From the NCBI GenBank assembly GCA_937928215.1, contig CALFWL010000087.1, forward strand, positions 1 to 40,703: a stretch of DNA of 40,703 nt, written 5' to 3'. A model generated the notes under the pieces. It was not told where the DNA came from and made no database searches. It saw only the letters and a program-made list of their open reading frames with translations. A program made the position numbers and the translations under genes. Each line of letters begins with the position of its first letter. Positions within the stretch are counted from its first letter, which is position 1. Shown here in pieces: positions 27,721 through 35,629 of this stretch. This DNA comes from an uncultured Pirellulaceae bacterium (GTDB lineage: Bacteria > Planctomycetota > Planctomycetia > Pirellulales > Pirellulaceae).

Positions 27721-28155
27721 ATGCTGCAGTTTGCCAAAATCTTGTGGGCTTCGCCCAATACATTGATGGGCATGGCGGCTGGAATACTGGGACTGCTGAC
27801 AGGTGGACGGTGCCAGATTCGTTCCGGCTGCATTGAGTTCCACGGCGGTTTGGTGACCTGGGTTTTGAAACGAACCCCTCTGGCTGGCGGGGCGTTGGCG
27901 ATGACGTTGGGTCATTGCATCATTGGTCAATCCGAATCCGGGTTGGCCATCGCTCGAGCGCACGAGCGGATTCATGTGCAACAGTACGAACGTTGGGGGC
28001 CATTTTTTCTACCAGCATATCTGGGTGCGTCGGCATGGTTATGGTGGCTCGGTCGGGATTGCTATCGAGAGAATCCGTTTGAAATCGAAGCGTACGCGAA
28101 GGCCGACCCAGCCGCGCCGATCGTGCTCGATGACGAAACGGACGCGTGTGAATGA
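27721..28155 (+). CDS. small membrane protein with HExxH metallopeptidase-like motif
   Basis: 144 aa from the ATG at 27721. The frame is open back to 27592, but that part would overlap the promoter region of the divergent lipoprotein gene. An N-terminal hydrophobic segment (MGMAAGILGLLTGG) and beta-like region lead to ARAHERIHVQQYERWGPFF, in which H81-E-R-I-H85 is a zinc-binding HExxH motif. A hydrophobic stretch (LPAYLGASAWLWWLG) follows, then NPFEIEAYA with E121 and E123 as candidate third ligand. The order HExxH - hydrophobic stretch - NPFExEAY suggests a small membrane-bound metallopeptidase-like family. Activity is not demonstrated. It ends 147 bp before the next gene. Confidence 0.75.
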   Translation: MLQFAKILWASPNTLMGMAAGILGLLTGGRCQIRSGCIEFHGGLVTWVLKRTPLAGGALAMTLGHCIIGQSESGLAIARAHERIHVQQYERWGPFFLPAYLGASAWLWWLGRDCYRENPFEIEAYAKADPAAPIVLDDETDACE

Positions 28156-28185
28156 ACCGCGAAATCACGAGCGGCGCGCCGCGAC

Positions 28186-28212
28186 TTGTCTTTCTGAATC
28201 GTGTGTTAGAAT
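28186..28212 (+). promoter_or_regulatory. possible promoter for the thioredoxin/TPR gene
   Basis: TTGTCT (28186-28191) and TAGAAT (28207-28212) are separated by 15 bp, slightly short of ideal. They lie 90 bp before the start of the thioredoxin-like gene, in its upstream gap. Motif match only. Confidence 0.35.
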
Positions 28213-28302
28213 AGGAGCCGGTATGAGAACGTAGATGCGTGTTCGAATCGATCAAACACTCATCCGTTCAAAACTTCACCCCGACAGCCTCAACCGGCCT
28301 AG

Positions 28303-29712
28303 ATGGAAAACTTGATGTTAATAGAACGCTCGATCTTGTCTTGCTTCATCCTTAATATTGTGGTGCTGATCGCGGCATCCACCAGTTTTGAGGCAAACCG
28401 TTGCTGTGCCGCTGAGTGGACCGAAGACATCAACGCGGCTGTCGAACAAGCGGCCGCAACTGACAAGGATCTGATGATTCTGTACACCGGTTCTGACTGG
28501 TGCCCTCCTTGTAAGTTGCTCGATAAGGAAGTCCTGTCGCAGGAGCAGTTTATTTTCGAAGTCGATCCACATTACGTGTTAGTCAAGCTGGACTTCCCCA
28601 GGCAGACCGAACAGGAACCAGAAATTGCCAAACGCAACGCTGAATGGGCTCAACGATTCGGTATAGAAGGCTTCCCCACCATCGTTCTGACCGATGTGGC
28701 ACTCAAGCCGTACGCGTTTCTGGGTTATGAAGAAGGTGGCTTCCAGAATTATCTGGCCACCGTCGAAGAGGCACGCCAGCTTCGCGTCGCGCGGGACGAA
28801 AAACTCAAGCAATCCGTTGCCGCCGAGGGAAGCGAGAAAGCGAAGCTGCTTGATGAAGCCATTGGTGGGATGAAGCCAGACCTCGCCCGAGTTTACTACG
28901 CCGATGTGATCGAACAGATCATTGAGCTGGATCCGAAAGACGAACGGGGGCTGCGGACCAAGTGGAACGGCCAAGCAGAAGCCGAAATTCGTAAGATGAT
29001 GCTCGCCGACATGCTGATGGTTTCTCGGATTGAAAAACCTAGCCAAGCCCTCAAATTCATTGATGAAGTTCTGGCGGAAGTCGAGTTTCCTGACCAGCAG
29101 AAATTCGAGGCGTTGCAGATCAAGCTTTCCCTGATACGTCAGTTACAACAACCCGAACAAGTCAATGCCTTGATGGATGAAATGCTGGCGATCGAAGGTT
29201 TGACCGACGATTCAAGGCAACGCCTATTGGTCAAGCGGCTGTTGCTGATGGTTGGTGCGGGGCAAAAGGAGCAGGCCGCGGCCCAATTAGAAGCGGCGCT
29301 GAAGCAGTTTCCCGGCAGTCCTTGGTTGTTGCTTGCCAAAGGTGATCTTGAAGAAGCGGACGAAAATTTCGAACAAGCAATTTCGGCTTATACTTTGGCT
29401 CAGAATTCGGCAAAATCCAATCCTGACTTGCTGATCGACATCGTCGGAGCGAAAGCCGACGCATTGTTCGGTTCCGATCAACGAGCGGACGCTTTGCAAA
29501 CGCTTGATAATTTTGCGGAAAACACTCGAATGCCTCCCGATCTTCGAGCCGAAGCGTTGTTACATAAATCCATGCTGATGCGAGACATGGGCAGGACCCG
29601 GCAGGCGAGATTGGCCGAAAACCGTGCGATCGAGATCAACGAATCCGCACGAGAAAAAGCGGAAACCCAGAAAGTCATCGAAAAACTACGCGAAAAGTTT
29701 CGAGCCGATTGA
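28303..29712 (+). CDS. exported thioredoxin-like protein with TPR repeats
   Basis: 469 aa. A signal peptide or membrane anchor (about residues 10-30, IERSILSCFILNIVVLIAAS) precedes a thioredoxin-fold domain with the redox motif GSDWC67PPC70 and the cis-Pro strand GFPTIVLTD. The remaining about 300 residues are helical and contain TPR-like pairs (for example GDLEEADENFEQAISAYTLAQ, ADALQTLDNFAENTRMPPDLRAEALLHKSMLMRDMG), typical of protein-protein interaction. A role as an extracytoplasmic disulfide reductase or chaperone is likely by domain content. A lipoprotein MsrA, which needs such a reductant, lies 237 bp downstream on the same strand; the functional link is inference. I see no gene in that 237-bp gap. 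Confidence 0.85.
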   Translation: MENLMLIERSILSCFILNIVVLIAASTSFEANRCCAAEWTEDINAAVEQAAATDKDLMILYTGSDWCPPCKLLDKEVLSQEQFIFEVDPHYVLVKLDFPRQTEQEPEIAKRNAEWAQRFGIEGFPTIVLTDVALKPYAFLGYEEGGFQNYLATVEEARQLRVARDEKLKQSVAAEGSEKAKLLDEAIGGMKPDLARVYYADVIEQIIELDPKDERGLRTKWNGQAEAEIRKMMLADMLMVSRIEKPSQALKFIDEVLAEVEFPDQQKFEALQIKLSLIRQLQQPEQVNALMDEMLAIEGLTDDSRQRLLVKRLLLMVGAGQKEQAAAQLEAALKQFPGSPWLLLAKGDLEEADENFEQAISAYTLAQNSAKSNPDLLIDIVGAKADALFGSDQRADALQTLDNFAENTRMPPDLRAEALLHKSMLMRDMGRTRQARLAENRAIEINESAREKAETQKVIEKLREKFRAD

Positions 29713-29949
29713 CCCGCCAGTTGGTTTGGTAGTTTTGTTCAGCGATCGCGGGCCAAAATCGCGGATCGACGGACGAAAGAAGATTCAATCGCGCCGCGTC
29801 TAAATCGACAACACCGACGAACCACCGCAAAAGCCCCAACATTGGCTCGACGGTTCAAGTCAAATTTTGGGAAAGTCGATCGGCATCGGCAATGGGGCAG
29901 TTTGCAAGACCAGCCACATGGGCTCGTCCACGTGAATCAGGAGCAGGCT

Positions 29950-30705
29950 ATGAGATATCGATCTATTTTCAATGGCAAACAGCAGGTTTTTGCCAAGGTG
30001 TTTTCACTATTGCTATTACCGATCTTGTCCGGATGCGGGCAGGCGGGTGTGCCGATTACTACTGCGAAATTGCCTCCGCTGCGAGGCGAAATTTCGATTC
30101 AGAAATCCGACGCTCAACCGGAAACCGGCGAGAAAACTGAGTCATCAGCCACGACCGAACAGAAAGCGAAGAAAATGGAAACTGCAACGTTTGGAGCCGG
30201 CTGCTTTTGGTGTGTTGAGGCTGTTTTTCAGAAGCTGAAGGGCGTGGAATCCGTGCGCTCCGGTTACATGGGTGGACGGACGCTAAATCCAACCTACCAA
30301 GAAGTCTGCTCTGGGCTGACAGGTCATGCCGAAGTCATTCAGATCGATTTTGATCCCAATGTGATCTCATTCGCGGAGTTGTTGGAAGTGTTTTGGTCGA
30401 CCCACGATCCGACGACGCTCAATCGGCAGGGAAATGACGTGGGAACCCAGTACCGATCTGCTGTGTTCTATCACTCGGAAGCTCAACAAGCCGCGGCCGA
30501 ACAGTACAAGAAAGAATTGAACGAAGCGAAAGCGTTTTCCAGCCCGATCGTCACAGAAATCGTGCCCGCCAAGAAAATGTATGTCGCCGAGGACGATCAC
30601 CAGAACTACTTTAACAACAATCCCAACCAACCGTATTGCCGAGCAATCATTCCCAGCAAGTTGGAAAAATTGAAGAAGGTGTTCGGCGATAAACTGAAAC
30701 AGTAA
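29950..30705 (+). CDS. msrA: peptide-methionine (S)-S-oxide reductase, lipoprotein form
   Basis: 251 aa from the ATG at 29950. Residues 1-29 form a lipoprotein signal (VFSLLLLPILSGC with lipobox Cys29). A Lys/Glu/Thr-rich linker of about 45 residues follows, then a complete MsrA domain. GAGC85FWC88VEAVF carries catalytic C85, and SVRSGYMGGRTLNPTYQEVCSGLTGHAEVI, DVGTQYRSAVFYH and YVAEDDHQNYF are standard motifs. MsrA reduces the S-epimer of methionine sulfoxide in proteins. Lipid anchoring puts it outside the cytoplasm, so it needs an extracytoplasmic thiol donor; the thioredoxin-like protein upstream is the obvious candidate. The frame is open back to 29842, but the signal peptide supports the later start. 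Confidence 0.93.
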   Translation: MRYRSIFNGKQQVFAKVFSLLLLPILSGCGQAGVPITTAKLPPLRGEISIQKSDAQPETGEKTESSATTEQKAKKMETATFGAGCFWCVEAVFQKLKGVESVRSGYMGGRTLNPTYQEVCSGLTGHAEVIQIDFDPNVISFAELLEVFWSTHDPTTLNRQGNDVGTQYRSAVFYHSEAQQAAAEQYKKELNEAKAFSSPIVTEIVPAKKMYVAEDDHQNYFNNNPNQPYCRAIIPSKLEKLKKVFGDKLKQ

Positions 30706-30743
30706 TCGTCCGTACGACGGGCTCGCGGAAACGCCAAAGCGAT

Positions 30744-31553
30744 TCATCGCACTGCGAGCAACTCTTCTGCGGGCCAACGTTTGACGAGGCTGCCATTTTG
30801 AGCGGCAGTCTGGTCTGCGGGTTGGTAAGCTCGGCGGTGTTGCATGGTCAAACGAAGGTCCGCTGCATTGTTGAGCATCAATCGACTCTCGCCCATCTGC
30901 CAAGGCAGCACGTAAGCATTGGCGATTCTGTCAACGTCTCGGAAATACTCGCGGCACGACTCCGCGTCCATCTCCTTGCGTACCAATCGCGTAATCTTTC
31001 CTTGTATCGAATCCCATTGTTCGACTGCGGGCCAGTGGTCGTGAGACTGGCTGAAACGTGCTCGCAACGTCGACAGCTCGTCGCCTCGGGTCAGCGATTT
31101 TGGTAACGCTTGAACCATTGCGGACATCACGTCGGCAAACGGGGCGATCGCGGTAGGAACGGTCCGATCAACCTCCTGGTGCGGAAGCCGAATCTCAACC
31201 ACGCGAGGCTTGGTAGGGCAGCTGCAACCATCGTGATGATAATATTCGGCCTGGCTCAGTTTTCCCTTGCTGGATTTGCCTCTGACTTTGCGGTACGTCG
31301 AATGATCCGTCCGAAGGTTCCTGCAAATGAGCACCCCTTCCTGCTCGACCAAATCCCAGAAAGCATCCCGCGAACCCTCCGTTAACAAATTCTGGTGTAG
31401 ATAATCCGCGTTTTTCTGACCAACCACACCGTGGATCACCAGCCCAAAACCATGATTTCGAGAAACGGAAAGCACCGTCCCTTCCTTGCCGAACGGCTGA
31501 GTGTCGACGCTAAGGTCGAGCGTCTGTGGTGGTCGTTTTTCGATCATGGTCAC
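30744..31553 (-). CDS. probable divergent TauD/TfdA-like Fe(II)/2-oxoglutarate oxygenase
   Basis: 269 aa with no family match that I can name with certainty. The pattern fits the TauD/TfdA fold: GVLICRNL strand near 73, then EYYHHDGCS with a HxD metal motif (H106-x-D108), CPTKPRVVEIR, and a C-terminal LTMQHRRAYQ with a candidate distal His (H239) followed by GSLVKRW with R259, similar to the family's 'HxRxxF...LLRxW' end. If correct, it uses Fe(II), O2 and 2-oxoglutarate to hydroxylate a small molecule. A Lys/Ser-rich insert (RGKSSKGKLS) precedes the HxD. The N-terminal 50 residues are unlike the family. It is encoded alone, convergent with msrA. The substrate is unknown. Confidence 0.6.
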   Translation of the reverse strand: MTMIEKRPPQTLDLSVDTQPFGKEGTVLSVSRNHGFGLVIHGVVGQKNADYLHQNLLTEGSRDAFWDLVEQEGVLICRNLRTDHSTYRKVRGKSSKGKLSQAEYYHHDGCSCPTKPRVVEIRLPHQEVDRTVPTAIAPFADVMSAMVQALPKSLTRGDELSTLRARFSQSHDHWPAVEQWDSIQGKITRLVRKEMDAESCREYFRDVDRIANAYVLPWQMGESRLMLNNAADLRLTMQHRRAYQPADQTAAQNGSLVKRWPAEELLAVR

Positions 31554-31682
31554 TGTTTTACTGTATTTCGGCTAAAACGTTTCCCGCTGCGATCAGTAAC
31601 ACGAAAAGACGCAGAAAGAACTCTGGTTTTCGCACCATCGATCCAGGCATTGCCGAGAGTTAGATTTTGGTTCAGAATATCG

Positions 31683-31705
31683 TTATTGAAACCGAGTCTC
31701 AATAA
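31683..31705. promoter_or_regulatory. 23-bp imperfect palindrome upstream of feoA, candidate operator
   Basis: TTATTGA (31683-31689) and TCAATAA (31699-31705) are exact reverse complements, with an inner AC/GT pair also symmetric. The site ends 23 bp before the feoA ATG, over the likely promoter. Operators of this size and AT-rich form are typical of dimeric regulators, and iron-uptake genes are usually controlled by Fur, DtxR/IdeR or Rrf2-type repressors. It does not match the classical Fur box closely. The regulator is not identified. Confidence 0.5.
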
Positions 31706-31728
31706 GTAATTTTGGGAGATCTTCGTTG

Positions 31729-31968
31729 ATGAGCGTTTCGCCTCAACCTATTCCGATTCAGGACCTTCAAACAGGCACTCGTGGGCGCGTTGCCGAACTG
31801 TCGGGCGACTCAAATGAGGTCGCGCGATTGGCCGCGTTGGGAATCCGGCAGGGAGTCGAGCTTTGCAGCCTCCGCAATGGCTGTCCGTGCATCGTACAAT
31901 TTGGTTGCTCACGGATGTGCATCCGTACCTCCGGCCAACTGAAAGTGATGGTTACGCCTGAATCGTAA
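31729..31968 (+). CDS. feoA: FeoA domain protein, ferrous iron transport accessory
   Basis: 79 aa from the ATG at 31729; GGGAG at 31714-31718 with 10-bp spacing is a good ribosome-binding site and decides this start over the TTG at 31726. FeoA is a small cytoplasmic SH3-like protein that supports FeoB. The family pattern is visible: LQTGTRGRVAELSGDSNEVARLAALGIRQGVEL, then the CPCIVQFGCSRMCIR strands. It is unusually rich in Cys (five), which may bind metal. A palindromic candidate operator lies just upstream, and feoB follows after a 310-bp non-coding gap. Confidence 0.9.
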   Translation: MSVSPQPIPIQDLQTGTRGRVAELSGDSNEVARLAALGIRQGVELCSLRNGCPCIVQFGCSRMCIRTSGQLKVMVTPES

Positions 31969-32278
31969 ACCGCTGCTAATCATTTGCTGGAGACGCGCCG
32001 GCTTGATCAATCAGCGTATTAGCGAAAAGGTTCCAAAAACTCGGTTCCGGATCGCCACGGGTTTGTTGAACCTCGATTTTCGGGTGGGTGTTCCGAATAG
32101 AAACTCGTTTTCGCAGGCCACTCGCGACCCTCGGCTCAAACATGTATTCGTGACAAGCCACTCGTGCGTTGTGACGGTTAAAAATTCGGGCTGGGCCGCC
32201 GGGCCAAGACGCAGTCCTTCGGTCGGCGACAACAGATGAGATCCAACGCAAATATTAAGCCGTGATAAAGCAACAAGC
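31969..32278. other. 310-bp feoA-feoB spacer without a credible gene
   Basis: Open frames in both directions here (for example 32003-32239 plus, 32011-32355 minus) lack codon bias or domain resemblance, and the minus one overlaps the start of feoB. No tRNA, terminator or promoter stands out. The run from about 32120 to 32230 (cactcgcgaccctc ... cagtccttcggtcgg) has the look of dispersed intergenic repeats in planctomycete genomes, but no second copy exists in this window to prove it. Confidence 0.5.
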
Positions 32279-34555
32279 ATGAAATCAACGGATTTGAATC
32301 TTTCTTCAGACACGCCAGCTGGTTCGAGCGTTCCCGACGGGGTGGATTCCCTCAATGCTCACACCATCATTCTGCTTGGCAATCCGAATACCGGTAAGTC
32401 GACGTTGTTCAACGGACTGTGCGGGCTGAAGCAGCGGACGGGAAACTACCCAGGCGTCACGGTAGAGCGTCGCGATGGCACCTTTGAGTCGGACAAGCAG
32501 CGTTTTCACTTGGTCGATTTGCCCGGCACCTACAGCTTGGCTCCTGATTCGCCAGATGAGATGCTGTCGGTCAATGTGTTGCTGGGACGGCCACCGGCGA
32601 CGAAGAAACCGGATCTGATCCTGTGCGTGATTGACGCTTCCAACCTTGAGCGAAATTTGTTTCTGGTCAGCCAAGTGCTGGACCTGAATCAGCCCACGGT
32701 CGTCGCGTTGAACATGACGGATATCGCGGCGCGTAATGGGAATCAGGTCATTGCGGAGAAACTTTCAGAAGTGTTGGGTGTGCCAGTCGTTCCCATTCAG
32801 GCAAAACGTCGCGAAGGCATTGCGGACCTGAAACACAAAATCGCGACGGCCGTGGATCGACCGCCCCTTCAGATTCACGATCCATTCAGAGAGGAAGTGG
32901 CCGAACGGATCGCTCGATTGGAAGCAGACTGCCCGACCGATTGCGGACCGGTGCGTTTCGTGATGGCTCGCCTGCTATTTGATGTCAACGGGTTCATGAA
33001 CAAGCAGTTGGGTGACTTGCTGGACGAACGGACTCGTCAATCGATTGTGGAAGAACAGGCTCAGATGCGAGCTGACGGGTCTTTCGCGGTTGCGGAATCC
33101 AATTCTCGCTACCAGTGGATTCGCGGCCACTTGCCCACCGTGACCAAGCAGGTCAATCCTGCGGGGCTGACGATTTCAGACCGAGTCGACTCGGTTCTAA
33201 CTCATCCGTTTTTGGGATTGATTATCGCAGCGGTCACGATGATGTTTTTGTTCCAGCTTGTTTTCTGGGCAGCAGAACCCGCGTCGACGATGATTGACGC
33301 TTTGACAGGATGGGCGTCATTACTGGTCGACCAACTGTTCGTTGGACTCACTGGAGCCGCGGATGGCGCGTTGCATTCGTTGATCATTGATGGTTTGATC
33401 GCGGGCGTCGGAGGCGTGCTGATTTTTTTGCCTCAAATTGTGCTGCTGTTTCTGCTGCTTGCGATTCTGGAAGACAGTGGTTATCTGGCTCGTGCCGCAT
33501 TCCTAACCGACCGATATCTTTCACGGTTGGGGCTGAGCGGCATCACATTGATCCCGCTGCTATCTTCCTTTGCGTGTGCGATTCCGGGCATCATGGCGAC
33601 GCGAGTCATTCGCGATCCACGCGAACGATTGATCACGATATTGATCGCTCCGCTGATGAGCTGCAGCGCGCGTTTACCAGTCTACACATTATTGATTGCG
33701 GCGTTTGTTCCTGCGACCACATGGTTCGGCCTTGGGCTGCAAGGAATGACGATGTTCGCGATGTATCTGGTTGGAATTGTCACCGCGATTGGCGTCGCCT
33801 GGGTGCTGAAAAAGACGATTCTTAAAACCGGCACGTCGTCCTTCATGCTTGAGTTGCCAACGTATAAGTTGCCTTCCTTTGAAAACGTGTTTCTGAAAGT
33901 TTGGGAAGGCGCTTCGTCGTTCGTGAAAGACGCCGGGACAGTGATTGTAGCGGCAACGATCATTGTCTGGGCGGCTGCGTATTTTCCTCGGGATATGTCG
34001 ACCGTGCCTCCCTCATTGTTGGAAACTCAACGAGCGTTTCTTGCTGAACTGGAGGCACCAGAAACTTCGGATGCCGGACGGGCCCGGATCTCGACAGAAT
34101 TGGCTCGGGTCGACGGTGAAGTCCAAGGTCACCTGTTGCGTTCCAGCTACTTGGGACAGGCGGGTGAGTTCATCGAGCCGATGGTCAAGCCGCTGGGCTG
34201 GGATTGGCGGATTGGAAGTGCAGCAATTGCTTCGTTTCCCGCTCGCGAAGTGATTGTGTCGACGATGGGAGTTCTGTTCGGGCTGGGGGGAGATGTCGAC
34301 GAGCAATCCGCGTCGCTGAACGATTCTATTAAATCGGCAACCTGGGAGGGAACCGACCGCCCGCTGTTCACGCTTCCGGTGGCGTTATCGATTATGGTGT
34401 TTTTTGCATTGTGCGCTCAGTGCGTGTCCACTCTAGCGGTGATCAAACGAGAAACCAATTCATGGTTCTGGCCAGTGTTCACCTTTGTCTACATGACGGT
34501 GTTGGCGTACATTGCGGCATTGCTAACCTATCAGATTGGACGTCTGTTCTTGTGA
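32279..34555 (+). CDS. feoB: ferrous iron transport protein FeoB
   Basis: 758-aa inner-membrane Fe(II) transporter with an N-terminal G-protein domain. G1 GNPNTGKST (34-42), the G2-like loop with NYPGVTVERR, G3 DLPG (80-83) followed by TYSLAPDSPDE, and G4 NMTD (145-148) are all present. Then comes the FeoB GDI helical region and membrane segments with the conserved 'Gate' and FeoB_C motifs, including SCSARLPVYTLLIAAF, ILEDSGYLARAAFLTDR and SFPAREVIVSTMGVLFG. The length is normal. It overlaps the next small gene (ATGA). Assignment certain; regulation probably through the feoA promoter or a separate one in the 310-bp spacer. Confidence 0.97.
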   Translation: MKSTDLNLSSDTPAGSSVPDGVDSLNAHTIILLGNPNTGKSTLFNGLCGLKQRTGNYPGVTVERRDGTFESDKQRFHLVDLPGTYSLAPDSPDEMLSVNVLLGRPPATKKPDLILCVIDASNLERNLFLVSQVLDLNQPTVVALNMTDIAARNGNQVIAEKLSEVLGVPVVPIQAKRREGIADLKHKIATAVDRPPLQIHDPFREEVAERIARLEADCPTDCGPVRFVMARLLFDVNGFMNKQLGDLLDERTRQSIVEEQAQMRADGSFAVAESNSRYQWIRGHLPTVTKQVNPAGLTISDRVDSVLTHPFLGLIIAAVTMMFLFQLVFWAAEPASTMIDALTGWASLLVDQLFVGLTGAADGALHSLIIDGLIAGVGGVLIFLPQIVLLFLLLAILEDSGYLARAAFLTDRYLSRLGLSGITLIPLLSSFACAIPGIMATRVIRDPRERLITILIAPLMSCSARLPVYTLLIAAFVPATTWFGLGLQGMTMFAMYLVGIVTAIGVAWVLKKTILKTGTSSFMLELPTYKLPSFENVFLKVWEGASSFVKDAGTVIVAATIIVWAAAYFPRDMSTVPPSLLETQRAFLAELEAPETSDAGRARISTELARVDGEVQGHLLRSSYLGQAGEFIEPMVKPLGWDWRIGSAAIASFPAREVIVSTMGVLFGLGGDVDEQSASLNDSIKSATWEGTDRPLFTLPVALSIMVFFALCAQCVSTLAVIKRETNSWFWPVFTFVYMTVLAYIAALLTYQIGRLFL

Positions 34556-34758
34556 TGATGCTCGATTGGCAAACTCCGGTTTCTTTGATCATTGTCGCGC
34601 TGGCGACCGTGTGGATGCTGCGTCGATTGATGGCGACAGGGCAGGGCGATTCCGGTTGTGGATCGTGCCGTGGTTGTTCGAAAGAATCCGTTGCGGCTGA
34701 ATCAAATGACACAGAAAAACCTAAGCGAGTGTATCAGTTGACTCGATCGGATCGCTGA
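34555..34758 (+). CDS. FeoB-associated Cys-rich membrane protein
   Basis: 67 aa. One N-terminal transmembrane helix (SLIIVALATVWMLRRLM) precedes a Cys-rich motif GCGSCRGCS and a charged tail. This layout matches the FeoB-associated Cys-rich membrane proteins that follow feoB in many bacteria; they may act like FeoC or handle iron. The ATG overlaps the feoB stop (ATGA), and a second ATG at 34558 is equally possible. The upstream part of the open frame (34411-34554) lies inside feoB in another frame and is not coding. Confidence 0.85.
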   Translation: MMLDWQTPVSLIIVALATVWMLRRLMATGQGDSGCGSCRGCSKESVAAESNDTEKPKRVYQLTRSDR

Positions 34759-34872
34759 GGACGTGATCGATAGCAAAGCTGGCCGTTTTGAAGCAGCTAC
34801 GCTCGCCAGAGCACGGGGACATCAGAAATCCGTCTTCTGGCGGAGGCCGCACGATTAGTGAGCAAAACGCGG

Positions 34873-34917
34873 CATTTCATTCCCAAAGCGGCGCTATCCA
34901 ACTAAGCCATTTCATTC
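34873..34917 (-). other. truncated tRNA-like sequence flanked by a 10-bp direct repeat
   Basis: Read on the minus strand, GGCTTAGTTGGATAGCGC resembles a tRNA D arm and is followed by CGCTTTGGGAA, like a 5' anticodon stem and loop. The 3' stem, T arm and acceptor are missing, so it is at most a 5' tRNA fragment. The plus-strand repeat CATTTCATTC occurs at 34873-34882 and 34908-34917, flanking the tRNA-like 25 bp. The stop codon of the adjacent membrane-protein gene (34902-34904) lies within it. Chance similarity is possible. Confidence 0.3.
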
Positions 34918-35552
34918 TGGTCATGGCGGGTCGAGTTCTCGACGCCGAACAGACGAAGGAACCCGTACACGACCAGCATGTACGCGAAAACCAAGATATT
35001 CAGCAGCGTTCCCTGAATGAGCGTAGTCAACAGAAAGGTCAGAAATCGGTAGACGGGCACCCCCGATCCGCTCATCGAGCGACCAATGCCGCCAAACTCG
35101 CCTCTCGTCAATGCCCCGGACAATCCGAGGGATACAATTCCGCAGTAAAGGTCAACGAAAACTCCAATGGGGAACAGGATCGAGATCGCCATCCGAGTGA
35201 TGTATGCGATTCGGGATGCCCGACGTTTGGCTCGCTGGGCCATGGTCAACTGAATCTGAGGGATGAACTCAATCACACTGTAACCAGCGGCGAAGATCAG
35301 AATGCCGAAGATCATTCCCAAAACCTCGGGAACACGCCAGCCACCAATACCACCCCCGAGAAAAAAACTCGGCCCGGCTGCCAAAACGCAAACGATCAGC
35401 CATTTGATGATGACTCGCCCCAGCTTGGGTGGCTTCATAAGGGGCCGCTCTAGGGCCAGTGCCTCGACCGCCTCGGAAGTCGGCGCGGCGTAAGGATTGA
35501 CGGGCGCGTCGTCCGACTGATGGGCTGGTTCGCTCAAAGGTGGAAGCTCCAA
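34902..35552 (-). CDS. integral membrane protein with NPYAAP motif, function unknown
   Basis: 216 aa. The N-terminal segment contains DDAPVNPYAAPTSEA; 'NPYAxP' near the N-terminus marks a large set of uncharacterised planctomycete membrane proteins. Four hydrophobic segments follow at about 48-66 (VIIKWLIVCVLAAGPSFFLG), 73-95, 118-140 and 167-195. No catalytic motif is visible. The gene is convergent with the feo cluster, and its stop lies in the tRNA-like block. Its start is 77 bp from that of the divergent deacetylase gene, so the two share an upstream region. Confidence 0.8.
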   Translation of the reverse strand: MELPPLSEPAHQSDDAPVNPYAAPTSEAVEALALERPLMKPPKLGRVIIKWLIVCVLAAGPSFFLGGGIGGWRVPEVLGMIFGILIFAAGYSVIEFIPQIQLTMAQRAKRRASRIAYITRMAISILFPIGVFVDLYCGIVSLGLSGALTRGEFGGIGRSMSGSGVPVYRFLTFLLTTLIQGTLLNILVFAYMLVVYGFLRLFGVENSTRHDQNEMA

Positions 35553-35629
35553 AGCGCGTGGACACGTTGCGATTCAGGTCAAGGGAAGCGACAATGTTGT
35601 CTGACCTCCCCTCGTAAGTCAATGACGGA

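Noticed and set aside
32011-32355. 114-aa minus-strand frame across the feoB start
   Set aside because: It overlaps the certain feoB start and looks like repeat-derived, non-coding sequence.
34788-35453. 221-aa plus-strand frame
   Set aside because: It is antisense to the NPYAAP membrane protein, whose TM pattern is clear.
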